DNA from: Arthrobacter alpinus
GTDB taxonomy: Bacteria; Actinomycetota; Actinomycetes; Actinomycetales; Micrococcaceae
Length of the DNA stretch: 64,000 bases
Direction: 5' to 3'
NCBI RefSeq assembly: GCF_001445575.1
Contig: NZ_CP013200.1
Coordinates: 1,364,001-1,428,000 of the forward strand
Positions 24,899-34,744 of the stretch are shown one piece after another; positions within the stretch are counted from its first letter, which is position 1; each line of letters opens with the position of its first letter. The notes beneath the pieces were generated by a model. That model was not told the origin of the DNA. It saw only the letters and a list, made by a program, of their open reading frames with translations, and ran no database searches. Both the position numbers and the translations under genes were made by a program.

Positions 24899-26815
24899 AT
24901 GAGCGATCTTTCCCTCAATACTGCTTCGCGCAATGACCTGCGCAACGTCGCCATTGTGGCGCACGTTGACCATGGAAAGACCACCCTGGTCGATGCCATG
25001 CTGCAGCAGACGCACGCATTCGCCGCCCACGGTGACGTTGCTGAGCGCGTCATGGACTCCGGAGACCTGGAGCGCGAAAAGGGCATTACCATTTTGGCCA
25101 AGAACACCACCGTTGCTTACAACGGTCCTTCGGCTAACGGCCTGGCCATGACCATCAACGTCATTGACACCCCCGGCCACGCTGACTTCGGTGGCGAGGT
25201 TGAGCGCGGTCTGTCCATGGTTGACGGCGTTGTTCTGCTCGTTGACGCTTCTGAAGGCCCGCTGCCTCAGACCCGCTTCGTGCTGCGTAAGGCACTGGCT
25301 GCAAAGCTCCCCGTAATCCTGTTGGTCAACAAGACTGACCGCCCCGATGCTCGCATCGACGAAGTTGTTGCCGAGTCCATGGACCTGCTCTTGGGCCTGG
25401 CCTCTGACATGGCTGACGAAGTTCCGGACCTGGACCTCGACGCCGTTCTGAACGTTCCGGTTGTCTACGCATCCGGCAAATTGGGCCGCGCCTCCATTAC
25501 GCAGCCCGAAAACGGCACCGCTCCGGACAGCGAAGACCTTGAGCCGCTGTTCAAGACCATCATCGATCACATCCCGGCCCCGAAGTACAACCCCGAGGGT
25601 GTCCTGCAGGCACACGTCACCAACCTTGACGCGTCGCCGTTCCTGGGCCGCTTGGCTCTGCTGCGTATCTTCAACGGCACCCTGACCAAGGGTCAGACCG
25701 TTGCCTGGTGCCGCCAGGACGGCACGGTTAAGTCTGTCAAGATCACCGAGCTGCTCGCGACCAAGGCATTGACCCGTGTTCCGGCCGAGTCCGCTGGTCC
25801 CGGTGAAATTGTTGCTGTTGCCGGTATTGAAGAGATCACCATTGGTGAAACTCTGACCGACTTGGAAAACCCGCAGCCGTTGCCGCTGATCACGGTTGAC
25901 CCGCCGGCCATCTCCATGACCATCGGTATCAACACCTCGCCGATCGCCGGCCGCGTCAAGGGCCACAAGGTCACCGCCCGCCAGGTCAAGGATCGCCTTG
26001 ACAAGGAACTCGTCGGTAACGTGTCCTTGAACGTTCTTCCCACCGAGCGTCCCGACGCTTGGGAAGTACAGGGCCGTGGCGAATTGGCGCTGTCCATCCT
26101 CGTAGAGCAGATGCGCCGCGAAGGCTTCGAGCTGACCGTGGGCAAGCCGCAGGTTGTTACCAAGATGGTTGACGGCAAGAAGCACGAGCCGATGGAACAC
26201 ATGACCATCGACGTACCCGAAGAATACTTGGGCTCCGTAACTCAGCTCTTGGCAGCTCGCAAGGGCCGTATGGTCAACATGGCCAACCACGGTACCGGCT
26301 GGTGCCGCATGGAATTCATCGTTCCGGCACGTGGCCTGATCGGCTTCCGTACGCGCTTCATGACCGACACCCGCGGTGCCGGTATCGCTGCCTCGCTGGC
26401 CGAGGGTTACGAGCCCTGGCACGGTCCGATCGAATACCGCAACAACGGTTCCATCGTTGCTGACCGCTCCGGCGTCGTTACCCCGTTCGCGATGATCAAG
26501 CTCCAGGAACGCATGAACTTCTTCGTGCAGCCCACCTCTGAGGTCTACGAGGGCATGATCGTTGGCGAGAACTCACGCGCCGATGATATGGACGTGAACA
26601 TCACGAAGGAAAAGCAGCTCACCAACATGCGTGCGGCTTCCTCGGACACCTTCGAGAACATGACCCCGCCGCGTAACCTCACCTTGGAAGAATCCCTCGA
26701 ATTCGCTCGCGAAGATGAGTGTGTTGAGGTTACCCCGGAAGCGGTTCGTATCCGTAAGTTGATCCTCAACGCCGGAGACCGCGCCAAGCAGTACCGCTCA
26801 CGCGCCAAGGACTAA
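24899..26815 (+). CDS. typA: Translational GTPase TypA/BipA
   Basis: The 638-residue protein shows EF-G-like GTPase motifs (NVAIVAHVDHGKTTLVDAML, DTPGHADFGGEVERGL, LLVNKTDRPDAR), a beta-barrel domain II, and the BipA C-terminal part (RGELALSILVEQMRREGFEL, GTGWCRMEFIVPARGLIGFRTRFMTDTRG, PPRNLTLEESLEF). TypA binds ribosomes and supports growth under stress and cold. Strong codon bias suggests high expression. A classical terminator follows. Confidence 0.97.
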   Translation: MSDLSLNTASRNDLRNVAIVAHVDHGKTTLVDAMLQQTHAFAAHGDVAERVMDSGDLEREKGITILAKNTTVAYNGPSANGLAMTINVIDTPGHADFGGEVERGLSMVDGVVLLVDASEGPLPQTRFVLRKALAAKLPVILLVNKTDRPDARIDEVVAESMDLLLGLASDMADEVPDLDLDAVLNVPVVYASGKLGRASITQPENGTAPDSEDLEPLFKTIIDHIPAPKYNPEGVLQAHVTNLDASPFLGRLALLRIFNGTLTKGQTVAWCRQDGTVKSVKITELLATKALTRVPAESAGPGEIVAVAGIEEITIGETLTDLENPQPLPLITVDPPAISMTIGINTSPIAGRVKGHKVTARQVKDRLDKELVGNVSLNVLPTERPDAWEVQGRGELALSILVEQMRREGFELTVGKPQVVTKMVDGKKHEPMEHMTIDVPEEYLGSVTQLLAARKGRMVNMANHGTGWCRMEFIVPARGLIGFRTRFMTDTRGAGIAASLAEGYEPWHGPIEYRNNGSIVADRSGVVTPFAMIKLQERMNFFVQPTSEVYEGMIVGENSRADDMDVNITKEKQLTNMRAASSDTFENMTPPRNLTLEESLEFAREDECVEVTPEAVRIRKLILNAGDRAKQYRSRAKD

Positions 26816-26829
26816 TAGCTCCTACAAGA

Positions 26830-26859
26830 AACGCCCCAGCATCAGCTGGGGCGTTTTTT
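26830..26859 (+). terminator. Rho-independent terminator after typA
   Basis: ACGCCCCAGC and GCTGGGGCGT pair over 10 bp around a 4-nt loop and are followed by TTTTT. Confidence 0.92.
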
Positions 26860-27056
26860 GTGTCTAGCAGACAGGTTGTTTTGTGTTCTAGGTCTCAGTT
26901 TTATTACGATGCTTCCGGAATGTGGGCGAGTTTACTTGCCGGTAATATATTACGGCTAGGCTCTTTGAGTATGAGTTGAGCCACTGCCCCCGGCCAAACA
27001 AGGAACCGGGTTGGCGGGCTCTTTGCTCGAATCCATATCACAAAATAGGAGGCGGA

Positions 27057-28691
27057 ATGCGTTTGTCGCGTACTTCCCAAGCACTTGGCCTGGCAGTAGT
27101 GGTTGCCATGTCCCTGACCGCATGTGGCGGTGGCGCTGGTGACAACACCAACGCAACCGGAGATACCACCAAGGTCATTACGGCCAATAACACCGAGCCG
27201 CAGAATGGCTTGCTGCCCGCAAACACCAATGAAGTTGGTGGCGGTAAGGTCATGGACCTCATCTTCACGGGTCTGGTGAGCTATGACGCCAAGGGCGCCA
27301 TCGTCAACGAGATCGCGGATTCCATTGAAACCAAGGATTCCCAGAACTACACCATCAAGATCAAGAGCGGCCAGACGTTTAGCGACGGCACTCCCGTTAC
27401 GGCGAAGTCGTTCGTTGATGCCTGGAACTTTGGCGCTGCAGCCAAGAACGCACAGCTGAACAGCTACTTCTTCGAGTCCATCAAGGGCTACGACAAGGTC
27501 TCAGCTGAAGGTGCCACCGTTGACACGATGGAAGGCCTGAAGGTTGTTGATGACAACACCTTCACCGTTGAACTGGCTCAGCCTGAATCTGACTTCCAAC
27601 TGCGCCTCGGTTACACGGCGTTCTACCCGCTGCCGGAATCTGCCTTCAAGGATCCCAAGGCATTTGGCGAGAACCCTGTTGGTAACGGCCCGTACAAGCT
27701 GGCTGAGGGGGGCTGGAAGCATGACGTTTCCATCGAGCTGATCCCCAATGACAAGTACAGCGGACCGCGCAAGGCCAAAAATGGCGGCGTGACCTTCAAG
27801 ATCTTCAACAACTTTGACGCTGCCTACACGGACGTCAAATCGGATAACTTGGACATTTTGGACCAGGTACCGCCGAGCGGCCTGCAGAACTTCACCGCTG
27901 ACTTCGAGGGACGCAACGTCAACCAGCCTTACGCTGGTAATGCAACCATGACGCTCCCGTCGTACATGCCTGAATTCCAGGGCGAAGCCGGCACCATGCG
28001 CCGCCAGGCTATCTCCATGGCCATTGATCGCCAGCAGATCATTGACAAGATCTTCTACGGTAACAAGAAGGCAGCCACGGAGTTCACCTCACCTGTCATT
28101 GACGGCTACGTTGCTGCACTGCCCGGCTCCGAGGTTCTCAAGTTCGACGCCGCTAAGGCGAAGGCACTCTGGGACAAGGCCGAGGCCATCAAGCCCTGGC
28201 CCGCAGGCAAGGTCCTGACCATCACCTCCAACATTGATGGTGCCGGCAACAAGGAATACATCACGGCCATGGCCAACCAGATTTCCACCAACCTGGGAAT
28301 CAAGGCTGAGCTGAACCCGATCGCAACCTTCAAGGAAATGCGTGCCCTGGTCAACGGGAAGAAGCTCACCGGTGCCTCGCGGGCAGGCTGGCAGGCTGAC
28401 TACCCGTCGCTGTACAACTTCCTCGGTCCGCTGTACGGCACCGGTGCAGGTTCCAACGATGGTGACTACTCCAGTGCTGAATTTGATGCGAAGCTGAAAG
28501 AAGGCCTCGCTGCAACGACCGTTGAAGACGGCATCAAGAAGTTCAACGAAGCCCAGCAAATCCTGCTCAAGGACCTGCCGGTTGTACCCCTGTGGTACCA
28601 GGCAGTTCAAGGCGTATGGAGCAACAACGTCAATGCAGTCGAGTTTGGCTGGAACGGCGTTCCGCTGTACTACGAAGTAACCGCCAAGTAG
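27057..28691 (+). CDS. oppA: Oligopeptide ABC transporter substrate-binding lipoprotein
   Basis: A 544-residue family-5 binding protein with a lipoprotein signal (VVVAMSLTACGGG). The body shows QNGLLPANTNEVGGGKVMDLIFTGL, IKIKSGQTFSDGTPVTAKSFVDAW, GNGPYKLAEGGW and a C-terminal LKDLPVVPLWYQAVQGVWS, as in OppA. It delivers oligopeptides to the permease encoded just downstream. ATG at 27057 follows a strong AGGAGG site; the frame is open further upstream but has no site there. A hairpin separates it from the permease genes. Confidence 0.92.
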   Translation: MRLSRTSQALGLAVVVAMSLTACGGGAGDNTNATGDTTKVITANNTEPQNGLLPANTNEVGGGKVMDLIFTGLVSYDAKGAIVNEIADSIETKDSQNYTIKIKSGQTFSDGTPVTAKSFVDAWNFGAAAKNAQLNSYFFESIKGYDKVSAEGATVDTMEGLKVVDDNTFTVELAQPESDFQLRLGYTAFYPLPESAFKDPKAFGENPVGNGPYKLAEGGWKHDVSIELIPNDKYSGPRKAKNGGVTFKIFNNFDAAYTDVKSDNLDILDQVPPSGLQNFTADFEGRNVNQPYAGNATMTLPSYMPEFQGEAGTMRRQAISMAIDRQQIIDKIFYGNKKAATEFTSPVIDGYVAALPGSEVLKFDAAKAKALWDKAEAIKPWPAGKVLTITSNIDGAGNKEYITAMANQISTNLGIKAELNPIATFKEMRALVNGKKLTGASRAGWQADYPSLYNFLGPLYGTGAGSNDGDYSSAEFDAKLKEGLAATTVEDGIKKFNEAQQILLKDLPVVPLWYQAVQGVWSNNVNAVEFGWNGVPLYYEVTAK

Positions 28692-28710
28692 GAACATAAG
28701 TTCCGGCATG

Positions 28711-28750
28711 AAATAGGGGGACCCGGCCTTAAACCGGGTTCCCCTATTTT
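28711..28750 (+). terminator. Intra-operon hairpin after oppA
   Basis: AAATAGGGGGACCCGG (28711-28726) pairs with CCGGGTTCCCCTATTT (28734-28749) around a 7-nt loop, then TT. Located between oppA and oppB, it should terminate part of the transcripts and keep binding protein in excess over permease. Confidence 0.8.
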
Positions 28751-28911
28751 GGCGTTTCACAAGCCGTTTTCTTTGTCACACATACAATGCGTTTGGGCGA
28801 TGTCAAAGTTGCAGAACTACAGTTCTGCTTTTGTTCCCGCACACACAGCTAGTGAACAGGTAATTACATGAATGAGATGTACCTTCGGCGGCAGGGCGTG
28901 GTGACACCGTA

Positions 28912-29838
28912 ATGGTCATGTTTACGCTCCGTCGTTTTTTACAGTTGATCCCCGTGTTCTTCGGGGCAACTCTTCTGGTCTACTTTCTGGTGTTTGCTAC
29001 ACCAGGTGATCCTATCGCCGCACTTTCCGGCGGCAAGCCCATGGCGCCCGCAGTTGAGGCAGCTCTGCGCGCCCAGTACAACCTGGACCAGCCGTTCTGG
29101 GTTCAATACGGTTTGTATTTGAAAAATCTTGTCACGCTAAACCTTGGCCAGACATTCTCCGGCCAGGAAGTTGCCACAGTTATTGCCCGGGCTTACCCCG
29201 TGACAGCACGTCTTGCCTTGATGGCTTTGTTCTTTGAAGCCTTCTTTGGTGTGCTTTTTGGTGTCATTGCTGGTCTGCGAAAGGGCAAGCTGTTCGACAG
29301 CACCGTTCTGATTGCTTCCTTGGTAGTTATCGCTGTTCCCACCTTCGTGCTGGGCTTCGTACTCCAGTTGGTTGTGGGAGTTCAACTCGGCTGGGCCAAG
29401 CCCACCGTCAGCGGTGCAGCGCATTGGAATGAATTGATTCTGCCTGCCATGGTGTTGGGACTTGTTTCCCTGGCCTATGTCATCAGGTTGACCCGTGCCT
29501 CCATCAGCGAGAACATGAACGCCGACTACGTCCGCACGGCCACGGCTAAGGGCCTGAGTCGGCGCCGCGTGGTGGTTGTACATATCCTGCGCAACTCACT
29601 GATTCCGGTGATCACCTTCCTTGGTGCTGACCTAGGTTCGCTCATGGGCGGTGCCATTGTTACCGAGGGAATCTTCAATGTCCCAGGTGTTGGTAACTTG
29701 CTCTACCAGGCCATCTTGAAGGGGGAGAGCGCCACGGTCGTTGCTGTGGTCGGCATCCTGGTCATCGTATTCGTGATCGCCAACCTCCTTGTTGACCTTC
29801 TGTACGCCGTGCTTGATCCGAGGATTCGCTATGTCTGA
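28912..29838 (+). CDS. oppB: Oligopeptide ABC transporter permease (OppB/DppB-like)
   Basis: 308 residues with the OppB-type N-terminus (TLRRFLQLIPVFFGATLLVYFLVFATPGDP) and about six membrane segments. The cytoplasmic EAA loop (YVRTATAKGLSRRRVVVVHILRNSLIPV) contacts the ATPase. It forms the import channel with OppC. Starts at 28912 and 28918 are both possible. Its stop overlaps the oppC start. Confidence 0.92.
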   Translation: MVMFTLRRFLQLIPVFFGATLLVYFLVFATPGDPIAALSGGKPMAPAVEAALRAQYNLDQPFWVQYGLYLKNLVTLNLGQTFSGQEVATVIARAYPVTARLALMALFFEAFFGVLFGVIAGLRKGKLFDSTVLIASLVVIAVPTFVLGFVLQLVVGVQLGWAKPTVSGAAHWNELILPAMVLGLVSLAYVIRLTRASISENMNADYVRTATAKGLSRRRVVVVHILRNSLIPVITFLGADLGSLMGGAIVTEGIFNVPGVGNLLYQAILKGESATVVAVVGILVIVFVIANLLVDLLYAVLDPRIRYV

Positions 29839-30838
29839 GAACCTGACACCTGAAAATGAACCGAGGACGCCGGTAGCCCTGCGTCTTGGTAAGAAATCAT
29901 CTCGCGTCATAGAACATTATGTTGCGCCGTTGGAGGAGACACCGCTTGCGGCTGTTGACTCCGTGACCGAGGGTGGAGCTCCGCTGAGCCTCTGGGCAGA
30001 GGCGTGGCGCAACTTGCGCCGGCAGCCGCTGTTTATCATCTCCTCGCTGTTGATCCTGCTTGTTATTTTGGTTGCGCTCTTCCCCCAGTGGTTCGCCAGC
30101 GTTGACCCCACCAGTTGTACCTTGAATGACTCCGCAGAAGGAGCCCGCGCGGGGCATCCGCTGGGGTTCACTCTGCAGGGCTGTGATGTGTACTCGCGCA
30201 TGATCCATGGCACGCGTGCCTCACTGACAGTGGGTATCTTCACCACCATCGGCGTTTTGATCATCGGTGGCATCATGGGTGCACTCGCTGGTTACTACGG
30301 GGGTTGGCTGGATGCCATTTTGGCCCGTCTTGGCGATGTTTTCTTTGCCTTGCCACTGATCCTCGGTGCCATCATCATCAACCAGTTGCCTGCATTCCGC
30401 GACAACAAGAGTGTGTGGACGGTTGTGGTGGCCCTCGTGGCCTTCGGCTGGCCACAGATTGCCCGCATTACCCGTGGTGCTGTGATTGAAAACCGTAATT
30501 CGGACTATGTAACGGCGTCCAAGGCGCTGGGTCTGTCTCGTTTTGGCGCTCTCGTCAAGCACGTGATTCCCAACTCGCTGGCGCCGATCATTGTGGTCGC
30601 CAGTATTTCACTCGGTACCTTTATCGTTGCTGAAGCGACCCTGTCCTTCTTGGGCCTGGGCCTGCCTCAGTCCGTCATGTCCTGGGGTAATGACATCTCG
30701 GACGCTCAGCCGCAGGTTCGTAATAACCCTGGTGTATTGCTTTGGCCGGCTGTTGCTCTGTCAATTACCGTCCTTAGCTTCATCATGCTCGGCGACGCAC
30801 TGCGCGACGCCCTGGACCCCAAAGCAAGGAAGAGGTGA
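29831..30838 (+). CDS. oppC: Oligopeptide ABC transporter permease (OppC/DppC-like)
   Basis: 335 residues with a roughly 60-residue cytoplasmic N-terminal extension, then about six membrane segments and the EAA loop (NRNSDYVTASKALGLSRFGALVKHVIPNSLAPI), ending with GDALRDALDPKARKR. It pairs with OppB. ATG at 29831 lies 8 nt inside the oppB end, so translation is coupled. Confidence 0.92.
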   Translation: MSENLTPENEPRTPVALRLGKKSSRVIEHYVAPLEETPLAAVDSVTEGGAPLSLWAEAWRNLRRQPLFIISSLLILLVILVALFPQWFASVDPTSCTLNDSAEGARAGHPLGFTLQGCDVYSRMIHGTRASLTVGIFTTIGVLIIGGIMGALAGYYGGWLDAILARLGDVFFALPLILGAIIINQLPAFRDNKSVWTVVVALVAFGWPQIARITRGAVIENRNSDYVTASKALGLSRFGALVKHVIPNSLAPIIVVASISLGTFIVAEATLSFLGLGLPQSVMSWGNDISDAQPQVRNNPGVLLWPAVALSITVLSFIMLGDALRDALDPKARKR

Positions 30839-30844
30839 CTTCAC

Positions 30845-32650
30845 ATGTCATTTCCTGACATGAACAAGTCCGCAAAGCCGGCCGTTCCCGGCATCAATGA
30901 TGCTCCGCTGCTGGAAATCAAGAACCTGGCCATCACCTTTGACACGAAGGGTGGTCCGGTCGAGGCTGTGCGCAATGCGCATCTGACCATCATGCCGGGC
31001 GAGACTGTCGCCATTGTTGGCGAGTCCGGTTCGGGTAAATCCACCACGGCTCTGGCCGCGATTGGTCTGTTGCCGTCTAACGGCCGGGTCAGCGGTGGCC
31101 AGATCATTTTTGACGGCGAGGACATCACTCACGCCAGCGAAAAGCGCATCATTGAGTTGCGTGGAAATTCCATTGGTATGGTTCCGCAGGACCCCATGTC
31201 CAACCTGAACCCCGTGTGGAAGATTGGCTTCCAGGTCAAGGAAACACTGAAGGCGAACGGTTTGGCGGGTTCCAATGCCAACGAACGCGTCGCCGAGGTG
31301 CTTTCCGAGGCTGGGCTGCCGGATGCTGCAGTGCGGGCCAAGCAATTCCCGCACGAATTCTCTGGTGGCATGCGTCAGCGTGCGCTGATCGCCATTGGTT
31401 TGGCCTGCCGCCCGCGCCTGCTGATCGCGGATGAGCCCACCTCGGCTCTGGATGTGACGGTCCAGGGGCAGATCCTTGATCACCTTGACCGGATGACAAC
31501 GGAACTAAACACGGCCGTTTTGCTGATCACCCACGACCTCGGCTTGGCTGCCGAGCGGGCTGAAAAGCTCGTGGTGATGTACAAGGGGCAGGTGGTTGAA
31601 TCGGGTCCCGCCCTGGAGATCCTGCGCAACCCGCGCCACCCGTACACACAGCGTTTGGTGAACTCGGCGCCGTCGCTCGCGTCCAAGCGTTTGCAGTCCG
31701 GCAAGGCCAAGGAGGCTTTGGCTGCCGCTGCCGCTGCCGGGACCGTTGAGGTCACGGATCAGGCAGATGTGATCAAGGTTGAGAAGGTCGAACAGGCCAC
31801 ACACGCTGAAAAGGCTGCTTACACGGGCGGCATCAAGGGCCACACCCCAGCGGGTCGTGGCGACACGATTCTGGAAATCAAGAACCTGACCAAGGTGTTC
31901 AAGCTTCGCGGCGCACTGGGCAAGTCCACTGATTTCAAGGCCGTGGATGATGTCTCCATCGACGTCAAGCGCGGTACCACGATGGCTATTGTGGGGGAGT
32001 CGGGTTCCGGCAAATCCACCGTGGCTCAGATGGCGCTGAGCTTGCTGGCGCCCACTGAGGGCAGTATTCGCTTTGACGGTGTGGATGTGACGTCGCTCAA
32101 GGGTAAGGCGCTGTTCAACTTCCGCCGGCGTGTGCAGCCCATCTTCCAGGATCCGTACGGTTCTCTGGATCCGATGTTCAACATTTACCGCACCATCGAA
32201 GAGCCGCTGAAGATCCACAAGATTGGTGATGCCAAGTCGCGGGAAAAGAAGGTCCGCGAACTGTTGGATCAGGTTTCCATGCCTGCCTCCACCATGCAGC
32301 GCTTCCCGAACGAGCTCTCCGGCGGTCAGCGTCAGCGTATCGCCATCGCGCGTGCCCTGGCACTTAACCCGGATGTCATCATCTGTGATGAGGCCGTCTC
32401 GGCGTTGGATGTTTTGGTGCAGGCACAGGTGTTGAACCTGCTCAACGAACTGCAGGAAGAATTGGGCCTGACGTACCTGTTCATCACCCACGATCTGGCT
32501 GTTGTTCGCCAGATCGCCGATGACGTCTCTGTCATGCAGAAGGGCCGTCTCGTGGAGCAAGCCACCACGGATGAGGTCTTCAATAACCCGCAGCAGCGTT
32601 ACACACAGGATCTGCTCAGTGCCATTCCGGGAGCCTCGCTCCTGGTGTAG
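30845..32650 (+). CDS. Dual ATP-binding protein of the oligopeptide ABC transporter (OppD-OppF fusion)
   Basis: The 601-residue protein contains two complete ABC ATPase domains. Domain 1 has GESGSGKST at residues 59-67 and an ABC signature [11 protein letters not shown]. Domain 2 has GESGSGKST at 384-392 and [15 protein letters not shown]. The C-terminal tail of each ([21 protein letters not shown]) is typical of OppD/F. An Ala/Lys-rich linker at about 280-325 joins them. A single protein therefore supplies both nucleotide-binding sites. It is the last gene of the operon. Confidence 0.93.
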   Translation: MSFPDMNKSAKPAVPGINDAPLLEIKNLAITFDTKGGPVEAVRNAHLTIMPGETVAIVGESGSGKSTTALAAIGLLPSNGRVSGGQIIFDGEDITHASEKRIIELRGNSIGMVPQDPMSNLNPVWKIGFQVKETLKANGLAGSNANERVAEVLSEAGLPDAAVRAKQFPHEFSGGMRQRALIAIGLACRPRLLIADEPTSALDVTVQGQILDHLDRMTTELNTAVLLITHDLGLAAERAEKLVVMYKGQVVESGPALEILRNPRHPYTQRLVNSAPSLASKRLQSGKAKEALAAAAAAGTVEVTDQADVIKVEKVEQATHAEKAAYTGGIKGHTPAGRGDTILEIKNLTKVFKLRGALGKSTDFKAVDDVSIDVKRGTTMAIVGESGSGKSTVAQMALSLLAPTEGSIRFDGVDVTSLKGKALFNFRRRVQPIFQDPYGSLDPMFNIYRTIEEPLKIHKIGDAKSREKKVRELLDQVSMPASTMQRFPNELSGGQRQRIAIARALALNPDVIICDEAVSALDVLVQAQVLNLLNELQEELGLTYLFITHDLAVVRQIADDVSVMQKGRLVEQATTDEVFNNPQQRYTQDLLSAIPGASLLV

Positions 32651-32674
32651 TTTCGCGCATTTTGTGCTTCACGG

Positions 32675-32716
32675 CCGGCACACATGGACTTTTCGTTCAT
32701 GTGTGCCGGTTTTTTT
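32675..32716 (+). terminator. Rho-independent terminator of the opp operon
   Basis: CCGGCACACATG and CATGTGTGCCGG pair around a loop containing GACTTTTCGTT and are followed by seven T residues. Confidence 0.92.
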
Positions 32717-32791
32717 ACGGGTTTTCCTGCCGTTGGCGGGGACAGCTGTGGGCTCTACGGGGCGCTGGCCGCGAACAGGTAGATTGGACAC

Positions 32792-33721
32792 ATGGAATCA
32801 ACTACTTTGTTGCCCGGTACTGGACCCAAGGCCACCATGCTCTTTGTGCATGCCCACCCAGATGACGAAACGATTGTCACCGGCGCTACCATGGCTGCTG
32901 CGGCTGCCGCTGGTGCACGCGTTGTCCTGGTGACCTGCACGCGCGGAGAGCTTGGCGAGGTCATCCCGCCCGAGTTGGCGCATCTGGAAGTCAAAACTGG
33001 GGACGTGAATATCCCGCTTGCCACAGACCCTGACGACGCCGGACCCCTCGCTGAGGGGGAATCGGCACCGGGAGCCGGGTTGGCCCTGGAACGTGAACAC
33101 GAGTTGGCAGCGGCGTTGGAGGCATTGGGTGTGCGTGAGCACATCTGGCTGGGCCAAGGAGCTACGGCGAAGGACAGCGGACCCGTGACCTTCCGAGATT
33201 CGGGAATGCAGTGGGGCCCTGACGGCCGAGCAACAGCAGCAGATACCGTGCTGCCCGGATCATTCTCCAGGGCGCCCTTGGCCGAGACCGCCGAATTGTT
33301 GGCGCACGCCATCCGTGAGCTGCGCCCGGACATGGTGATCACCTACGCGGCCGACGGCGGCTACGGGCACCCGGATCATGTGCGCACTCATGAACTCACC
33401 ATGGCAGCGCTGCGTCTGGCAGCAACCGCAGGGCCGGCTAACGCCGGGCCTGCGCACGCCTCGGTTGTGGTGACCGGCTGGAAGGTTCCCACTGTCTACA
33501 CGATTGTCAGTGACAGGCCGGAACGGGCACTGGATGCTGACACCCCGCGGCTGCGCGTTGTGGGGGATCTGGCAGCTAAGAGCGCCGCCATGACAGCTCA
33601 CCGGACCCAGATCACCGTGGAAGGGAACCGCTATGCCCTCTCCGACGACGTCTGGAAAGACATTTCCGCCGTAGAGGAATTTGTGGCCGTTCCTGCTGCC
33701 GATATTTATCCAACGCAGTGA
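32792..33721 (+). CDS. mshB: GlcNAc-Ins deacetylase of mycothiol synthesis
   Basis: 309 residues of the PIG-L/LmbE deacetylase family with the zinc-site motifs AHPDDE at residues 21-26 and HPDH at about 193-196, and TRGELGEV after the second strand. The pattern, including GLALEREHELAAALEALGV and SFSRAPLAETAELLAHAIRELRPDMVITY, fits MshB, which removes acetate from GlcNAc-Ins before cysteine ligation by MshC. The next gene overlaps its stop (TGATG). Confidence 0.93.
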   Translation: MESTTLLPGTGPKATMLFVHAHPDDETIVTGATMAAAAAAGARVVLVTCTRGELGEVIPPELAHLEVKTGDVNIPLATDPDDAGPLAEGESAPGAGLALEREHELAAALEALGVREHIWLGQGATAKDSGPVTFRDSGMQWGPDGRATAADTVLPGSFSRAPLAETAELLAHAIRELRPDMVITYAADGGYGHPDHVRTHELTMAALRLAATAGPANAGPAHASVVVTGWKVPTVYTIVSDRPERALDADTPRLRVVGDLAAKSAAMTAHRTQITVEGNRYALSDDVWKDISAVEEFVAVPAADIYPTQ

Positions 33722-34197
33722 TGGGCGCGCAGCCGCCTGAGCAGCAACCAGAACAAGAACCACAGCACCAGCCAGAGAAGAAAACACAGCGTCAAACGGA
33801 GAACAAGCTTCGTTTCAGCCTTCCCCCACCACGGCGCTGGGCCATCATGGCCGCTGCTGCCGGGGCCGGGATCGGCAGCGGACTGCTGGGCACATCGCTG
33901 CACGGCCACGCCTGGTTCCTCAACGATGGGCAAACAATTCTGCCCTTCGGTGCGGCCCTAGCGCTGCTGTTGCTGGTGTCTGTGGGCCTGTTTGTGGGCC
34001 TGTGGAGTAAAAGCTCGTGGATTGTGGTGCTGTGCGGCGCGGCCGCGTACGTCACCGCTGGGGTGCTGTCCCTGCAGTTGGGATCTGTGGGAATCATTAC
34101 CGGTAACCTGCAGGGCAATGTGTGGCTTTACGGAATTGCCATTGCCACCCCACTCACGGCCTGGCTAGTGAACATACTGCTGAAATCACGCAAGTAG
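33721..34197 (+). CDS. Small integral membrane protein following mshB
   Basis: 158 residues: a Gln/Glu/Pro-rich hydrophilic N-terminus of about 40 residues, then four hydrophobic segments (about 42-62, 74-96, 103-123, 132-150) and a short basic tail. It is translationally coupled to mshB. The topology resembles the DUF6113-type proteins found next to mshB in other actinobacteria, but this identification is tentative. Function unknown. Confidence 0.72.
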   Translation: MGAQPPEQQPEQEPQHQPEKKTQRQTENKLRFSLPPPRRWAIMAAAAGAGIGSGLLGTSLHGHAWFLNDGQTILPFGAALALLLLVSVGLFVGLWSKSSWIVVLCGAAAYVTAGVLSLQLGSVGIITGNLQGNVWLYGIAIATPLTAWLVNILLKSRK

Positions 34198-34254
34198 TGT
34201 CAGCTAGAGCACTGTAGCGCACTGCCTGACTTTGCTCGTGCGCACGGTTGGCCC

Positions 34255-34291
34255 GTAACGGTGCGCCGCTCTTGGAGCTGCGCACCGTTAC
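34255..34291 (+). terminator. Hairpin after the mshB unit
   Basis: GTAACGGTGCGC (34255-34266) pairs perfectly with GCGCACCGTTAC (34280-34291) around a 13-nt loop. There is no T tract. Confidence 0.6.
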
Positions 34292-34303
34292 AGGTTAACC
34301 GTA

Positions 34304-34397
34304 CGCAGCTCCAGCCGCGTAGCCCGTTACCGCAGCTCCAGCCGCGTAGCCCGTTACCGCAGCTCCAGCCGCGTAGCCCGTTACCGCAGCTCCAGCC
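34304..34397. repeat. 27-bp tandem repeat, about 3.5 copies
   Basis: Units of 27 bp beginning CGCAGCTCCAGCCGCGTAGC start at 34304, 34331 and 34358, and a partial copy ends at 34397. The array lies just downstream of the small minus-strand gene at 34402 and is probably non-coding. Copy number may vary between strains. Confidence 0.9.
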
Positions 34398-34401
34398 CCA
34401 G

Positions 34402-34635
34402 CTACAGCGGCATGCGCCGCGCCCGGGGCGCCGGTGGCGGGGGAACAGCCTTGGCGAGCTGGACGTCGTCGTACTTTATGCTGACGGCACCAGCGCGGGT
34501 GGTGATGGTACAGCCAAGGGAATCGCGGGCCGTGAGATCGCCCAAAGCATCGGTTAATCCGCCGTCGATCCTGTAGCGGACCACCATGCGAGTGCCCAGT
34601 GGAAGCTGCGCGAGCCGCGTCAGTGCAGTGTTCAT
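34402..34635 (-). CDS. Small conserved-looking protein (possible DUF6725-type)
   Basis: About 77 residues: LAQLPLGTRMVVRYRIDGGLTDALGDL, then DSLGCTITTRAGAVSIKYDDVQLAKAVPPPP. This looks like a small SH3-like barrel that also occurs at the N-terminus of some actinobacterial acetyltransferases; I take it as a DUF6725-like protein with moderate confidence. ATG at 34635 is near the promoter region shared with the divergent ferredoxin gene. Its 3' end abuts the 27-bp repeat array. Confidence 0.6.
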   Translation of the reverse strand: MNTALTRLAQLPLGTRMVVRYRIDGGLTDALGDLTARDSLGCTITTRAGAVSIKYDDVQLAKAVPPPPAPRARRMPL

Positions 34636-34744
34636 CACTTCATACTAGGTCGCGCTAAGGTGCGTGGCCGCCGCCGGTAGGGGATAATGGGAGCGCCGGT
34701 GGCGAATTGTGCCGGATTTTAGACTTTGAGGAAGGTTGGGGTTC

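Noticed and set aside
24893..26422. 509-residue open frame antisense to typA
   Set aside because: It is a shadow of the strong codon bias of typA; the translation has no protein-family character.
34261..34557. Forward frame with PQLQPRSPL repeats
   Set aside because: It is produced by the 27-bp tandem repeat and runs antisense to the more protein-like gene at 34402-34635.
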